NCBI GenBank assembly: GCA_024693345.1
Contig: JAILLB010000049.1
Location: forward strand, 1-53,250
DNA: 53,250 bases
Direction of reading: 5' to 3'
Source: Clostridiales bacterium
Lineage (GTDB): Bacteria > Bacillota > Clostridia > Oscillospirales > CAG-272
Position numbers and translations under genes: made by a program. Under the pieces are notes generated by a model. It ran no database searches and was not told the origin of the DNA. It saw only the letters and a list, made by a program, of their open reading frames with translations. Numbering within the stretch: the stretch's first letter is position 1; the number at the start of each line of letters is the position of its first letter. Positions 7,115 to 16,249 of this stretch are shown piece after piece.

Positions 7115-7383
7115 TGTGTAACGTCTCCATTAGGTGTTGAAACACCTTTTTTTCTTTTTGCGTATTTTTGTACGGGTATAGGATCGTATCCTCCACGACA
7201 GAATGGATTACAGCGAAGTATTCTCCAGCAGGAAAGGCCAAGTCCGCGGAAAAACCCCCATTCTTTAAATGCCTGCAGTGCATATTCGGAACATGTTGGA
7301 TAAAATCTGCAGCAAGGTTTTTTTAGGGGTGAAATACAATTCCTGTAAAACTTAACAAGGGCAATTGCGATTTTACTGAGCAT
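7105..7383 (-). CDS. yidD: Membrane protein insertion efficiency factor YidD
   Basis: 92 residues from the ATG at 7383 (MLSKIAIALVKFYRN), preceded by GGAG at 6 bp. The family signature is complete: YRNCISPLKKPCCRFYPTCSEYALQAF, CNPFCRGGYDP (shown in two parts). YidD is a small amphipathic protein that assists YidC-dependent insertion. It overlaps rnpA by 11 bp and yidC by 10 bp, so the three genes are translated in a coupled way. Confidence 0.94.
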   Translation of the reverse strand: MLSKIAIALVKFYRNCISPLKKPCCRFYPTCSEYALQAFKEWGFFRGLGLSCWRILRCNPFCRGGYDPIPVQKYAKRKKGVSTPNGDVTQCK

Positions 7384-7768
7384 TTGGTTCTCCGTTCTCA
7401 ATCATATTCAGATTGCTCATTGCTTCAATCAGGTTTTCATAGATGTCAGTGCTTTTGACCGAAATAGCTGAGGATCTTGCGACAATTACAACAAGATATC
7501 CCTTTTTGACATCACATTCATTTTCCAGTCGTGTGTACGCTGTTCTGAGAATCCTTCTGACTCTCGATCTGATAACCGCTCCTCCTAGTTTCTTTGAAAC
7601 CGCTAACCCGACGCGGTTTATCTTCTTTTTGAGCGGGTTTTCGCGTTGCAAACGCGAAGCGTGGTAATCAGTCAATACATATACCACAATATGTTGGCAA
7701 ACATACTTTTTGCCGTGATCATACACCTTTTTGTAAAGGTGATTCTCCGAAATAGAATGAATTTTCAC
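7373..7768 (-). CDS. rnpA: Ribonuclease P protein component
   Basis: About 131 residues from a GTG at 7768 (VKIHSISENHLYKKVY), which has AGGAG 4 bp upstream. An ATG four codons earlier has no properly spaced site. RnpA assists the RNase P RNA in 5' processing of tRNA. The RNR-like signature is at KKINRVGLAVSKKLGGAVIR and SRVRRILRTAY. The order rpmH-rnpA-yidD-yidC is the conserved one. Confidence 0.92.
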   Translation of the reverse strand: MKIHSISENHLYKKVYDHGKKYVCQHIVVYVLTDYHASRLQRENPLKKKINRVGLAVSKKLGGAVIRSRVRRILRTAYTRLENECDVKKGYLVVIVARSSAISVKSTDIYENLIEAMSNLNMIENGEPNAQ

Positions 7769-7878
7769 GTGACTCCTCATCTCTTTTGTTTGCGCGTATA
7801 TCGCGCGCGTAAAAAAACAAAGCCCATGGATTCAGAATACCACAGGCTTTCGGAATCATTTTAATGCCCGGAACTGAA

Positions 7879-8013
7879 TCAGTACGATAAGCGGGCTCTG
7901 CCTTTAGCGCGTCTTCTCTTAAGTACTTTGCGTCCGTTAGCTGTTTTCATTCTCTTTCTGAAACCATGTACTTTTTCCCTTTGAATCTTCTTGGGATTGT
8001 AAGTAGTAGTCAT
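7879..8013 (-). CDS. rpmH: 50S ribosomal protein L34
   Basis: 44 residues from the ATG at 8013 ([20 protein letters not shown]), with AAGGAGGTG upstream. It is an almost invariant L34 with the Arg/Lys-rich end [14 protein letters not shown]. In most bacteria rpmH lies next to dnaA and oriC; here the neighbour upstream is a PAP2 phosphatase gene instead. Confidence 0.97.
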   Translation of the reverse strand: MTTTYNPKKIQREKVHGFRKRMKTANGRKVLKRRRAKGRARLSY

Positions 8014-8092
8014 AAAATTTCGCACCTCCTTGCGCTCAAATTGGTGGTGACTAGTGCCCGCCAAAGGGCATAAAGCCACAATTACAACGCGT

Positions 8093-8122
8093 ATTATACA
8101 CATAGCGCGTATTAAATGTCAA
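8093..8122 (-). promoter_or_regulatory. Strong promoter of the rpmH operon
   Basis: On the minus strand TTGACA (complement of 8117-8122) and TATAAT (complement of 8093-8098) are both perfect, spaced 18 bp. About 80 bases of leader precede rpmH. This promoter probably drives rpmH-rnpA-yidD-yidC-jag up to the terminator at 5034. Confidence 0.85.
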
Positions 8123-8163
8123 GATAAAAATTTTTAATACTATATAATGTGGTTTGGATGCTT

Positions 8164-9072
8164 CTAGGCATCTAGATATAGGGACTTTCCGGTCTTTCTT
8201 TCGTACATGACGAATGCGATATACAAAAATGCGAATCCAATTGCAAATCCGGCAGTAACATCTGAGAGGAAATGAGCCCCTGCAAGAATTCTTGAAAACA
8301 TCATCAGTGCTGTCCAGCAGAGAATACCTATTGTTGTAATTTTCTTTGCTTTTTTGCTTGCTCCGAGTGCTGTCATCCAAAGAATGACAAGCAACATGAG
8401 AATGGCTTCCACAGAATGCCCTGATGGAAAACTCTTGTGTCCAGTGAGACCGCTCACCTGGTACCAGTTGACAAATCCATCAAAACTTCCAAGTTCAACC
8501 AGTTCTCTTGGTCTTATTCTTCCCCAGATTAATTTTGCTGCTTCGGCAAAAGCCAATGCCGCGCCATATGATACAACGGTGATTATTGCCGGGACATAAG
8601 ATTTTTTTACAACAACCGGGTTGAGGTTTATCGCAACGTACCAAATAAGGAAGGTCATGACAAATATCATGAGAGCCATCATAAGGTAATGCCAAAAGCC
8701 GAACTTGGTTGTAGATATAGTATCCATTGTCTCATAAGCAATATATGCCATGCAGGCGATAACGCCAAGGAATAATACAACGCATATCAGCTTTTCCATT
8801 GTCTTCATTTTTTCTTTTTTTCTGAGCAAATTTAGTGTGATTACTGCTGCAGAAAATCCTATGAAAACAAAAGGCAAAAAATATCCTATTACTGTTAAAA
8901 TGATTGATGAAATCGGATGAACTCTCAGTGCAAGTGTTCCATCAGTTTCGGATATAGCAAGTGCCTTGGATATGTCAAGATCAAAAAACGCGCCAAGCGT
9001 TAAACCGAGTATCACGATAAAAATTGCTATAATGCAGGTGATTCCCTTAGGTGAAAGTATTTTGTTCATCAT
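8164..9072 (-). CDS. PAP2-family membrane phosphatase
   Basis: 302 residues with about six membrane segments. The three PAP2 motifs are present: KLIWGRIRPRE (KxxxxxxRP type), PSGHS, and SRILAGAHFLSDV (SRxxxxxHxxxD). Such enzymes remove phosphate from lipid phosphates such as phosphatidate, undecaprenyl diphosphate or sugar-lipid phosphates, with the active site on the outer face. Two adjacent ATGs open the gene; the second (9069) is better spaced from AGGAG and overlaps the methyltransferase stop. It is the last gene of the operon running down from trkA. The substrate cannot be told from sequence. Confidence 0.87.
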   Translation of the reverse strand: MMNKILSPKGITCIIAIFIVILGLTLGAFFDLDISKALAISETDGTLALRVHPISSIILTVIGYFLPFVFIGFSAAVITLNLLRKKEKMKTMEKLICVVLFLGVIACMAYIAYETMDTISTTKFGFWHYLMMALMIFVMTFLIWYVAINLNPVVVKKSYVPAIITVVSYGAALAFAEAAKLIWGRIRPRELVELGSFDGFVNWYQVSGLTGHKSFPSGHSVEAILMLLVILWMTALGASKKAKKITTIGILCWTALMMFSRILAGAHFLSDVTAGFAIGFAFLYIAFVMYERKTGKSLYLDA

Positions 9073-9917
9073 TTCTCCTTTTTGAAAACATATACCACTG
9101 TTCCGGTGAACGATTCAAACAATATAAGAGGCTTAAGCAGCTTCTTGAGTGGTAATTTTTTGTAATATTCCGGAGAATAACCGGATTTTTTCACAATATC
9201 CCTGGCCTTTTTGATTGACATATGGTTAATGTAACCAAGTCTATCCTTGCATCCTCCGGTTCGCAGATTGACTCTGTAACTTGCATCAGAGCATCCGCTT
9301 ACCAAAATTGAATAAGCTTCAATCAAATGTTTTTCTGAAAAAAACAGATGAACCCACGGAATATTGATTGCATCCGAGAGGTGTGCACCCCAAGGATGAT
9401 GATACGGCGGGAAGTTTATGTAAAGCCTTCCGCCTTCTCTGAGAACGCGCATTGACTCTTTTATAGCAGTAAGAGGATCGTTTACGTGTTCAAAAAAATC
9501 ATTCATGATAACTGAATCAAAACAGGAGTCCGGAAAGGGCATATCGCATGCACTTCCGAGAACGAATTTTGTTTTATCCGACACGGATTTTGACAATGCA
9601 TACTCCGATGCAGATGCCAAATCTTTGTCGTTTATATCCAGCCCTGTTACGCTTTTTGCACCATTTGATGCGTAAAAAACTGTTTTTCCGCCACCTCCAC
9701 AACCGCAGTCAAGAACATCTTTTCCTTGGAGAATGATTTCTTCGGTATATGCCTGAGAATATTTTCCGATTGTCTGGGGTCCTTTTTCAAATTCCCATTC
9801 AGAATATCCGAATTTGTTGTCTGAATTCATATTGAAGGGATGAGGAACCTTTGGAAATAGTTTGTTCAGGGCGATTATTAACCTGACGGATGGTGCGGGT
9901 TTGCCTGAGTTACTCAA
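9069..9917 (-). CDS. Class I SAM-dependent methyltransferase
   Basis: 282 residues. The SAM-binding motif I is VLDCGCGGGGKTVFYAS at about 76, followed by GLDIND and a motif IV-like SVIMNDFFEHVNDP, typical of the Methyltransf_11 group. The C-terminal half (INFPPYHHPWGAHLSDAI) resembles methyltransferases acting on sugars or lipid-linked glycans, so glycan or lipid modification is a guess supported by the PAP2 neighbour. The start is a TTG overlapping the ROK stop by 8 bp with a weak ribosome site; an ATG at residue 26 is the alternative. Confidence 0.82.
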   Translation of the reverse strand: MSNSGKPAPSVRLIIALNKLFPKVPHPFNMNSDNKFGYSEWEFEKGPQTIGKYSQAYTEEIILQGKDVLDCGCGGGGKTVFYASNGAKSVTGLDINDKDLASASEYALSKSVSDKTKFVLGSACDMPFPDSCFDSVIMNDFFEHVNDPLTAIKESMRVLREGGRLYINFPPYHHPWGAHLSDAINIPWVHLFFSEKHLIEAYSILVSGCSDASYRVNLRTGGCKDRLGYINHMSIKKARDIVKKSGYSPEYYKKLPLKKLLKPLILFESFTGTVVYVFKKEK

Positions 9918-10881
9918 TTTCTTGTTTTTTGGAATATGCGGCAGCGCCTATTATTCCTGCGTTGTTGGCCAACTGAGCCATTACGATTTTTGTTTTAAGA
10001 ACTTTGTCAGCTGAATAAACTTCTGATGCTACTGTTGGAATAACCATGTTGGCAATTATTTCACCTTCGTTTGACAGTCCTCCGCCAATGCAAAGGATTT
10101 CAGGCTGGAAAATGTTGATTATGTTTGCAATACCTGTAGCGAGGTGGTACATGTACTCCTCAATCACTTCTTTTGCGGGAACATCACCTGAATACATAGC
10201 CTGGAATGCTGTTTTTCCGCCAACATTATCCAGATTGTTTTCAATTATTTCATTCATTTTTGATTCAGGATGAGCTAAACATTTTTCCCTAGTTGCCTTT
10301 ATGAGTGCGGTGACTGAGCAATATGCTTCAAAACATCCGTGTCTTCCACATGTACAGGGCTTTCCACCTTCAATTATTACCATGTGTCCGAGTTCTGCTC
10401 CGCCTGACCAGCAACCGGTGAGAAGTTTGCCATCAACCACAACACCTGATCCAACACCGGTTCCAAGTGTTATTGTGATAGACGATTTTGCTCCCTTTGC
10501 TGCTCCGGCAACTGCTTCTCCGAAAGCTGCAAGGTTTGCATCGTTTCCTATCTTGATTTTGCTTGCCTCATATCCTGAGTATTCTGAAAAAGTGCCGACA
10601 AGATTAAAGTTTTCGATTTTGATGTTATTTGTGTATTCGATATATCCGGTTTTTTCATTGATTGTACCCGGAGCCGCAATACCAATGCTATCTAGATCAT
10701 TGATGTTCAAACCTTCTTCAGCACAAAGGCTTATGCAAAGGTCTGCCATGTCTTTAATGATCTCTTCCGGTTGTCTCCAGGCATTTGTCGGACAAGATTT
10801 TTTCTTTATTATTTTGTAGTTATCATCAACTATTCCTGCGGCGATTTTGGTACCGCCGAGATCAATTCCCAATGAATACAT
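9910..10881 (-). CDS. glcK: ROK-family glucokinase
   Basis: 323 residues. The N-terminal phosphate motif is GIDLGGTKIAAGI; the substrate and ROK signature is GAELGHMVI with the zinc motif CTCGRHGCFEAYCS; a GTGVGSGVVVDGK loop lies between. Glucokinases of this family phosphorylate glucose with ATP. It has no DNA-binding domain, so it is a kinase and not a ROK repressor. GGGG lies before the ATG. It follows trkH by 15 bp, an unusual partner. N-acetylglucosamine or mannose kinase remains possible. Confidence 0.88.
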   Translation of the reverse strand: MYSLGIDLGGTKIAAGIVDDNYKIIKKKSCPTNAWRQPEEIIKDMADLCISLCAEEGLNINDLDSIGIAAPGTINEKTGYIEYTNNIKIENFNLVGTFSEYSGYEASKIKIGNDANLAAFGEAVAGAAKGAKSSITITLGTGVGSGVVVDGKLLTGCWSGGAELGHMVIIEGGKPCTCGRHGCFEAYCSVTALIKATREKCLAHPESKMNEIIENNLDNVGGKTAFQAMYSGDVPAKEVIEEYMYHLATGIANIINIFQPEILCIGGGLSNEGEIIANMVIPTVASEVYSADKVLKTKIVMAQLANNAGIIGAAAYSKKQEIE

Positions 10882-10896
10882 AATTTGCCCCCCGAA

Positions 10897-12360
10897 TTAA
10901 GATTCTCTTACCGATGACCATGTTGAAGGTCTGAGCATGACTATGAAAGGATATATTTCAAGTCTGCCCAAAAGCATTGCAAAAACAAGTACTATTTTTG
11001 ACATCCAGGTCAGTGCGGCGTAGTTGCTTGCGGGACCAAATGCTCCGAGTCCCGGACCTATATTGTTGAAACATGCTGCGACGGCTGAGAACAGAGAAGC
11101 AATGTCTGCCCATCCGTCAAATATTGCCAAGAGCAGCACCATTACAGCAAAGAGGAAAATGTAGAGGATGAAGTACGCTGTAACGTAGTTAACAGTTTCC
11201 TTTTCAACGGTTCTTCCCTCAAATTTTACTGTATTTACTGAGCGTGGGTGAAGAGCTCTTGTTATGTCATTTTTGACGATTTTGTATAAGAGAATGAGTC
11301 TTGAGACCTTAAGTCCGCCACCGGTTGAACCCGCACATGCTCCCACAAACATCAAGCCCAGCAGAATTATCCTTGATAAAACGGGCCAAGTGTCATAATT
11401 TGCGGTGGTATAACCGGTAGTGGTTATGATTGAACCTACTTGGAAGAAAGAAGTTCTCAGAGTCTCTCCGAATGTCTCATATGTTCCCCAAATGTTTATG
11501 CAGATTACCGCAGTTGATGTGAGGATTATTCCAATATACCAAAGGAGTTCGTGGCTCTTGAAAGCCGTTCCTATTTTCCCGATTATTATCATGAAGAAGA
11601 TGTTGAAGTTTATTCCGAACAGAACCATGAACACACCGATTACCCACTGCAGGTAAGGCGTGTAACTTGCTATACTGTCTGCTCTAACTCCGAAACCGCC
11701 GGTTCCGGCAGTTCCGAACGTGTGGACAAGGCTTTCAAACAGGTTCATTCCTCCAAACAGTAGCATAACAACTTCAAGAATTGTCATGCCGATATATATG
11801 AGGTAGAGTATTTTTGCTGTTTCTCTTATTTTTGGCACTATCTTGCCTACTGACGGGCCAGGCATCTCAGCTCTCATAATGTGAATTGCATGGCCTGAGT
11901 TTGATGGAATGATGGCCATAATGAGTACGAGTACTCCCATGCCACCGATCCAGTGAGTAAAGCTTCTCCAGAACAGAAGTCCGTGGCTCATTCCTTCAAT
12001 TGCTTCTCCGCTTAGAATGGTTGCACCTGTCGTTGTAAAACCGCTGACTGTCTCAAAAACAGCATCCAGATAATTTGGAATCTCACCGCTTAGTAAAAAC
12101 GGAAGCGCTCCTATAAGAGACAAAAGAATCCAAGCAAAAGAAACGGTTATGAAGCCTTCCTTTGCATATATGGCTGAATTGACTTTTCTGAAACACAAAG
12201 TTAGAGGAAGACCGATTGCAACTGCTATTCCGATTGTTATCAGAAATGACAGAAAACAGGATTCTCCGTATATAATCGATACGACCATCGGAATCAACAT
12301 TAAAAACGCTTCCAGAAGCGTAATCTCACCGACAGTTCTGAATATCATTTTTTTGTTCAT
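10897..12360 (-). CDS. trkH: Trk/Ktr potassium uptake membrane subunit
   Basis: 487 residues with four pore-loop units. Selectivity-filter-like segments are visible: SGFTTTGATIL, GTAGTGGFGVR, ITTTGYTTANYDTW and NNIGPGLGAFGP. It forms the ion path for K+ (possibly Na+-linked) uptake. It lies 5 bp downstream of trkA, which encodes its cytoplasmic gating ring. Confidence 0.92.
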   Translation of the reverse strand: MNKKMIFRTVGEITLLEAFLMLIPMVVSIIYGESCFLSFLITIGIAVAIGLPLTLCFRKVNSAIYAKEGFITVSFAWILLSLIGALPFLLSGEIPNYLDAVFETVSGFTTTGATILSGEAIEGMSHGLLFWRSFTHWIGGMGVLVLIMAIIPSNSGHAIHIMRAEMPGPSVGKIVPKIRETAKILYLIYIGMTILEVVMLLFGGMNLFESLVHTFGTAGTGGFGVRADSIASYTPYLQWVIGVFMVLFGINFNIFFMIIIGKIGTAFKSHELLWYIGIILTSTAVICINIWGTYETFGETLRTSFFQVGSIITTTGYTTANYDTWPVLSRIILLGLMFVGACAGSTGGGLKVSRLILLYKIVKNDITRALHPRSVNTVKFEGRTVEKETVNYVTAYFILYIFLFAVMVLLLAIFDGWADIASLFSAVAACFNNIGPGLGAFGPASNYAALTWMSKIVLVFAMLLGRLEIYPFIVMLRPSTWSSVRES

Positions 12361-12365
12361 CCGAC

Positions 12366-13724
12366 TTACCTCAGAATATCGTCAAGATTGTTGAGATGCA
12401 AATCTGTTGAGAATATGATTACTCTGTCTCCGGGAGAAATGATGTCATCACCGGTAGGTGTGATCGGCTGATTTCCCCTGATGATACCTGCTATAAGAAT
12501 CATCGGTTTGAGCTTCATGTACTTAAGAGGTATTCCGGTAACTTTTGCACCGCTTTGTACCTTAAATTCAAGTGCTTCACATTTGTCATCCATGAGTTTG
12601 TACAGGGTTTCAACATTGCTTCCCTTGGTGTTTTCTATGGCTCTTGCATATCTGACAATGAGATCCGCGACTATTTTCTTTGGGGTGATAATGGAGTCTA
12701 ATCCGAGTTTTTCAGCCATGACAAACAATTCGTCTTTGCTGACTTTTGTGATGACTTTCGGAACGCCTCTTGATGCGGCATAGTAAGATATGAGTATGTT
12801 TTCTTCGTCCATTCCTGTCAGAGAAATGAATGCGTCGGTTGATGCAATTCCTTCTTCATCCAACAGTTCCTGATGAGCACCGTCTCCATGGATAATTACG
12901 GATTTAGGCAATTCTTCGCTCAATTGATGACACACTTCGAGATTCTGTTCTATTATCTTGACTGAAACGCCACTGGCTTCAAGCATTTTTGCAAGGTAGA
13001 TTGCGGTTTTGCTTCCGCCCAGTATCATTACGGATTTTATTCTCTTTTGAATATAACCGATTTCTGTAAGGAATTCTTGAATATTGGCAGGAGTTGCCGC
13101 AATTCCTATTTTGTCTCCGGAATTGAGCAAAAAATTACCATCAGGAATGGTAACCTCATCGTTTCTCTGAACGCTGCATATCAGGCATTTGGTTTTGAAT
13201 TTTGCTCTCATCTCTTTAAGTGAGAGACCATGGAGCATTGAATTCTGTCTGAGAGTTATCTCGACAATTTCAAAGGCCCTTCTTGAAAATGACTCTATTT
13301 TTGCAGCTGCCGGAAATTTGATGATGTTGGATATTTCGTGTGCTGCGAGATATTCAGGATTTATTGAGCTGGAAAGATCGAGCTGCTGTCTTACGAATTC
13401 AAGTGAACTCTGGTTGTATTCTATGTTTCTTATACGTGCAATTGTATGCTTGGATCCGAGTTTTTTGGCAAGAAAACATGTGAGCATGTTCAGCTCGTCC
13501 GATTGTGTCGTAGCCACAAACAGATCTGCCTTGTCTGCTCCTGCTTCCATGAGTATACCGCTGTCAACACTGTTGCCGAAAACACCTATGACATCGTATA
13601 CGTCAGTTACTTCTGCAAGTATTTTTCTGTTGTTGTCGATAACGGTTACATCGTGACCTTCAGTAACTAAACTGGATACCACAGATGTTCCAACTTTTCC
13701 GCATCCTGCAATAGTAATGTTCAT
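12366..13724 (-). CDS. trkA: Trk system potassium-uptake NAD-binding protein TrkA
   Basis: 452 residues from the ATG at 13724 (MNITIAGCGKVGTSVV), which has GAGGG at good spacing; a TTG four codons upstream is rejected. Two RCK halves, each with a Rossmann fold, are visible: GCGKVGTSVVSSL with a later D at VIDNN in the first, and MILGGSKTAIYLA in the second. Each is followed by a TrkA-C domain (EITLRQNSMLHGLSLKEM, and KVTGIPLKYMKLKP). It binds NAD(H) or ATP and gates TrkH. It is the first gene of a five-gene minus-strand operon. Confidence 0.93.
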   Translation of the reverse strand: MNITIAGCGKVGTSVVSSLVTEGHDVTVIDNNRKILAEVTDVYDVIGVFGNSVDSGILMEAGADKADLFVATTQSDELNMLTCFLAKKLGSKHTIARIRNIEYNQSSLEFVRQQLDLSSSINPEYLAAHEISNIIKFPAAAKIESFSRRAFEIVEITLRQNSMLHGLSLKEMRAKFKTKCLICSVQRNDEVTIPDGNFLLNSGDKIGIAATPANIQEFLTEIGYIQKRIKSVMILGGSKTAIYLAKMLEASGVSVKIIEQNLEVCHQLSEELPKSVIIHGDGAHQELLDEEGIASTDAFISLTGMDEENILISYYAASRGVPKVITKVSKDELFVMAEKLGLDSIITPKKIVADLIVRYARAIENTKGSNVETLYKLMDDKCEALEFKVQSGAKVTGIPLKYMKLKPMILIAGIIRGNQPITPTGDDIISPGDRVIIFSTDLHLNNLDDILR

Positions 13725-13776
13725 ATAATCCCTCAATCAGAAATGGCTGAAAATAGTAGCTCATTTCTAAACAAAT

Positions 13777-13805
13777 ATTTTACCATATATATAGGTGAAC
13801 TTCAA
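13777..13805 (-). promoter_or_regulatory. Promoter of the trkA operon
   Basis: On the minus strand TTGAAG (complement of 13800-13805) and TAAAAT (complement of 13777-13782) are spaced 17 bp, about 50 bp before trkA. No c-di-AMP riboswitch-like structure fits in the remaining leader. Confidence 0.65.
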
Positions 13806-13869
13806 CAATAATCGGCTCAAAAATTCATGTCATAAGGTATTTGAACGCACGCATATGTGCACAATCTCG

Positions 13870-13928
13870 TTGCCTTTGTATCACAAAAGTGGTATCCTTA
13901 AACCAGGATTAATGTACAAATCGTACAT
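13870..13928 (+). promoter_or_regulatory. ABC exporter promoter with palindromic operator
   Basis: TTGCCT (13870-13875) and TATCCT (13893-13898) are spaced 17 bp. Just downstream, ATGTAC (13912-13917), a 5-bp gap and GTACAT (13923-13928) form a perfect inverted repeat, the kind of site used by GntR/YtrA-type repressors of ABC exporters. No such regulator gene is in the window. Confidence 0.55.
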
Positions 13929-13960
13929 GAGTACAACAAAAACGAAAAGGGAGAAAAAAC

Positions 13961-14692
13961 ATGCTTGAAATTAGGGGATTAAGCAAAACATATCCCGGTG
14001 GCAAAAAGGCCGTAGACAATCTTTCGCTGAGTATTGAATCGGGTGAGATCTGCGGATTCATCGGGAGAAACGGAGCAGGAAAGACTACGACCATAAAAGC
14101 CGTATGCGGAATACTGGATTTTGAAGAAGGAACAATTGAAATTGATGGAAAAAACATCAAAACTTCGCCGGTTGAAGCAAAGGCTGTCATGGCATATATA
14201 CCGGATAACCCGGAACCATATGGATTTATGACCGCAATCAAGTATCTCACGTTTATAGGGGATATATACAAGGTGCCTAGAGATGTTCAAAAAGAGAGAA
14301 TTGAAAAATATGCTGAGATGTTTGAACTCAAAGCTGTACTTGGAAACAATGTTTCTTCATTCTCACATGGAATGAAACAGAAACTGGCGGTGATTTCTGC
14401 TTTGATTCATAGACCAAAGTTGCTCATTCTTGATGAACCGTTTGTCGGGCTGGATCCGATTGCCACTCACCAATTAAGACAGATTTTCAAAGAAATGTGC
14501 GAAGAAGGAACTGCAATATTCTTCTCGACACACGTACTTGAAGTTGCACAGAAAATATGTGATAAGATAGCCATAATTAAAGATGGTGTGCTCGTGGCGA
14601 GTGGAGAAACAGAAGAGATTACCAAAAATGAATCACTCGAAGATGTATTCCTTGAATTGAATGATAGGACAGAGGAAACGGAAAATGAGTAA
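13961..14692 (+). CDS. ABC transporter ATP-binding protein
   Basis: 243 residues, one complete nucleotide-binding domain. Walker A is GRNGAGKTT, the signature SFSHGMKQKLAVI, Walker B LLILDEPFVGLDP, and the switch His is in FFSTHVLE. The style is that of drug, peptide or lantibiotic exporters (CcmA group). AAGGGAG precedes the ATG. It overlaps the permease gene by 8 bp. The substrate is unknown. Confidence 0.92.
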   Translation: MLEIRGLSKTYPGGKKAVDNLSLSIESGEICGFIGRNGAGKTTTIKAVCGILDFEEGTIEIDGKNIKTSPVEAKAVMAYIPDNPEPYGFMTAIKYLTFIGDIYKVPRDVQKERIEKYAEMFELKAVLGNNVSSFSHGMKQKLAVISALIHRPKLLILDEPFVGLDPIATHQLRQIFKEMCEEGTAIFFSTHVLEVAQKICDKIAIIKDGVLVASGETEEITKNESLEDVFLELNDRTEETENE

Positions 14693-16235
14693 TTTTGGAA
14701 ATGTCTTTAAAGTCCAGTTTTTATCTGGAATCAAGAGCAGTTCTTTAGGTGTAAGTGCAAGCGGAAAGCCAAAAAAAAGCATAGGCACTGTTGTGGTATT
14801 CGCAATAATGGGCTTATATATTGCAGCCATAAGCACATTTCTTGTTTTAACATCACCTGCTGACACACCTGTCGGAGAATATTTGACCACTTTTGCTACA
14901 ATGACGACATTTTTGACGTTATTAACAGCCATTAGTGAAACAAAAAGATCTATTTTCGATGCCAAAGATTTCGAACTGCTTTCGGCTCTGCCTTTGAAAT
15001 CCATCACGGTTGTGTCCGGAAAAATCATGGCCATTTATGCAAGTGAACTGATTTATTCAGCAATGTGCTTTGTCGTGCCGGCAATTATTGCGTCCATAAT
15101 CAGAGGGGCAACCGCAATGCTTTGGGTATCCACAATTCTAGGTGCTTTGCTGATGCCTGCTGTTCCTATGGCAGTTGGATCAATTATTGGGTTTTTGTTC
15201 AGTTTACTGGCATCAAAGTTCAAATATGCAAAAATACTGGAAACCATATTGTATCTCGCGTTCTTCGTAGGGATTTATTTCTTCTCATACAACATGTTCT
15301 ACAACATGGGCGGAGATCAGATAAACAACACGTTGACATCAATCGGGAAACTCTATCCGTTATCAGTATTCCTATCAAAAGGAGCATCAGGCGACATTGT
15401 GTCACTCCTGATTTTCCTCGGTATTTCCGTTGGCGTAATGGCAATTTGCTTTGTTGTTTTGTCAGTATTCTACAGAAAAGGCAGAGGCCTTCTCGAACAA
15501 AAACAGTTTTCCGGAAAGTATTCGTACAAGTCGGGAAGAAGCGGCGGGTCAGTAAAAATTCTTCTTAAGAAAGAAATGGCATCAATGTTTGCCAATCCAG
15601 GCGTATCCATTAACCTGTTCATGGGCCTTGTTCTTCCATTTGTGTTCCCGTTCGTTTTGCGTCAAATGGGTGAAGCCATACTGGCAATGTCAGTATTCGT
15701 TTACTCAATGGTTTCTATGACAACTTACGCATTTTCTCTTGAAGGACAAAGAATTGGAACACTTAAGAGTTTCCCGGTTTCTTTCAAAGATATTTGCAGA
15801 GCAAAGATGGCAAACCAGATGATATTTACCATGGTATCCGCCGTATTGTTCTGTATACTTGTTGTCTTCAACAACGGAGTCAGCTGGATTAAGATTCCAT
15901 TCTGTATGGTTGCAATCATTTTCCAGTCTTTGTTCAACTCAACAATGGGCATACTGAGAGATGTAAAGAAACCAAAGCTCAACTGGACAAACGAAGTACA
16001 GGCTGTTAAGCAGAATACGGGAATGCTCGTAATCATGTTGTTCTCAATGCCTGTGGCATTCGGATGTTTTATTGCAGACATTGTACTCACAGTTGATCAA
16101 GTTGTTATGCAAGCACATTGGATATTCAAGGTTATTCCTTACATCTGTACTGCATTCATTTACATGGTAATGTGGATAATTGTGAAGGTAAGATTGAACA
16201 AAAAAGGCGAAGATTATTTCGCAAGGATATCGTAA
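14685..16235 (+). CDS. ABC exporter permease, large ABC-2-like
   Basis: 516 residues from the ATG at 14685, which overlaps the ATPase stop and has GAGGAAACGG upstream. About ten to twelve hydrophobic segments are visible, including VVFAIMGLYIAAISTFLVLT near the start and IMLFSMPVAFGC near the end. A cytoplasmic stretch GSVKILLKKEMASM lies in the middle. This 500-plus-residue permease type pairs with single ATPases in many Clostridia and bacilli. The substrate cannot be inferred. Confidence 0.8.
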   Translation: MSNFGNVFKVQFLSGIKSSSLGVSASGKPKKSIGTVVVFAIMGLYIAAISTFLVLTSPADTPVGEYLTTFATMTTFLTLLTAISETKRSIFDAKDFELLSALPLKSITVVSGKIMAIYASELIYSAMCFVVPAIIASIIRGATAMLWVSTILGALLMPAVPMAVGSIIGFLFSLLASKFKYAKILETILYLAFFVGIYFFSYNMFYNMGGDQINNTLTSIGKLYPLSVFLSKGASGDIVSLLIFLGISVGVMAICFVVLSVFYRKGRGLLEQKQFSGKYSYKSGRSGGSVKILLKKEMASMFANPGVSINLFMGLVLPFVFPFVLRQMGEAILAMSVFVYSMVSMTTYAFSLEGQRIGTLKSFPVSFKDICRAKMANQMIFTMVSAVLFCILVVFNNGVSWIKIPFCMVAIIFQSLFNSTMGILRDVKKPKLNWTNEVQAVKQNTGMLVIMLFSMPVAFGCFIADIVLTVDQVVMQAHWIFKVIPYICTAFIYMVMWIIVKVRLNKKGEDYFARIS

Positions 16236-16249
16236 ATTTAAAATATATC

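Noticed and set aside
8014..8163. Replication origin next to rpmH
   Set aside because: No DnaA-box cluster or dnaA gene is seen; the gap holds only a promoter and leader.
10301..10819. A 172-codon plus-strand open frame
   Set aside because: It lies wholly antisense to the ROK kinase gene and its Ser/Pro-rich translation is typical of a mirror frame.
13737..13860. c-di-AMP (ydaO-type) riboswitch before trkA
   Set aside because: The space between promoter and start is about 50 bp and shows no such fold.
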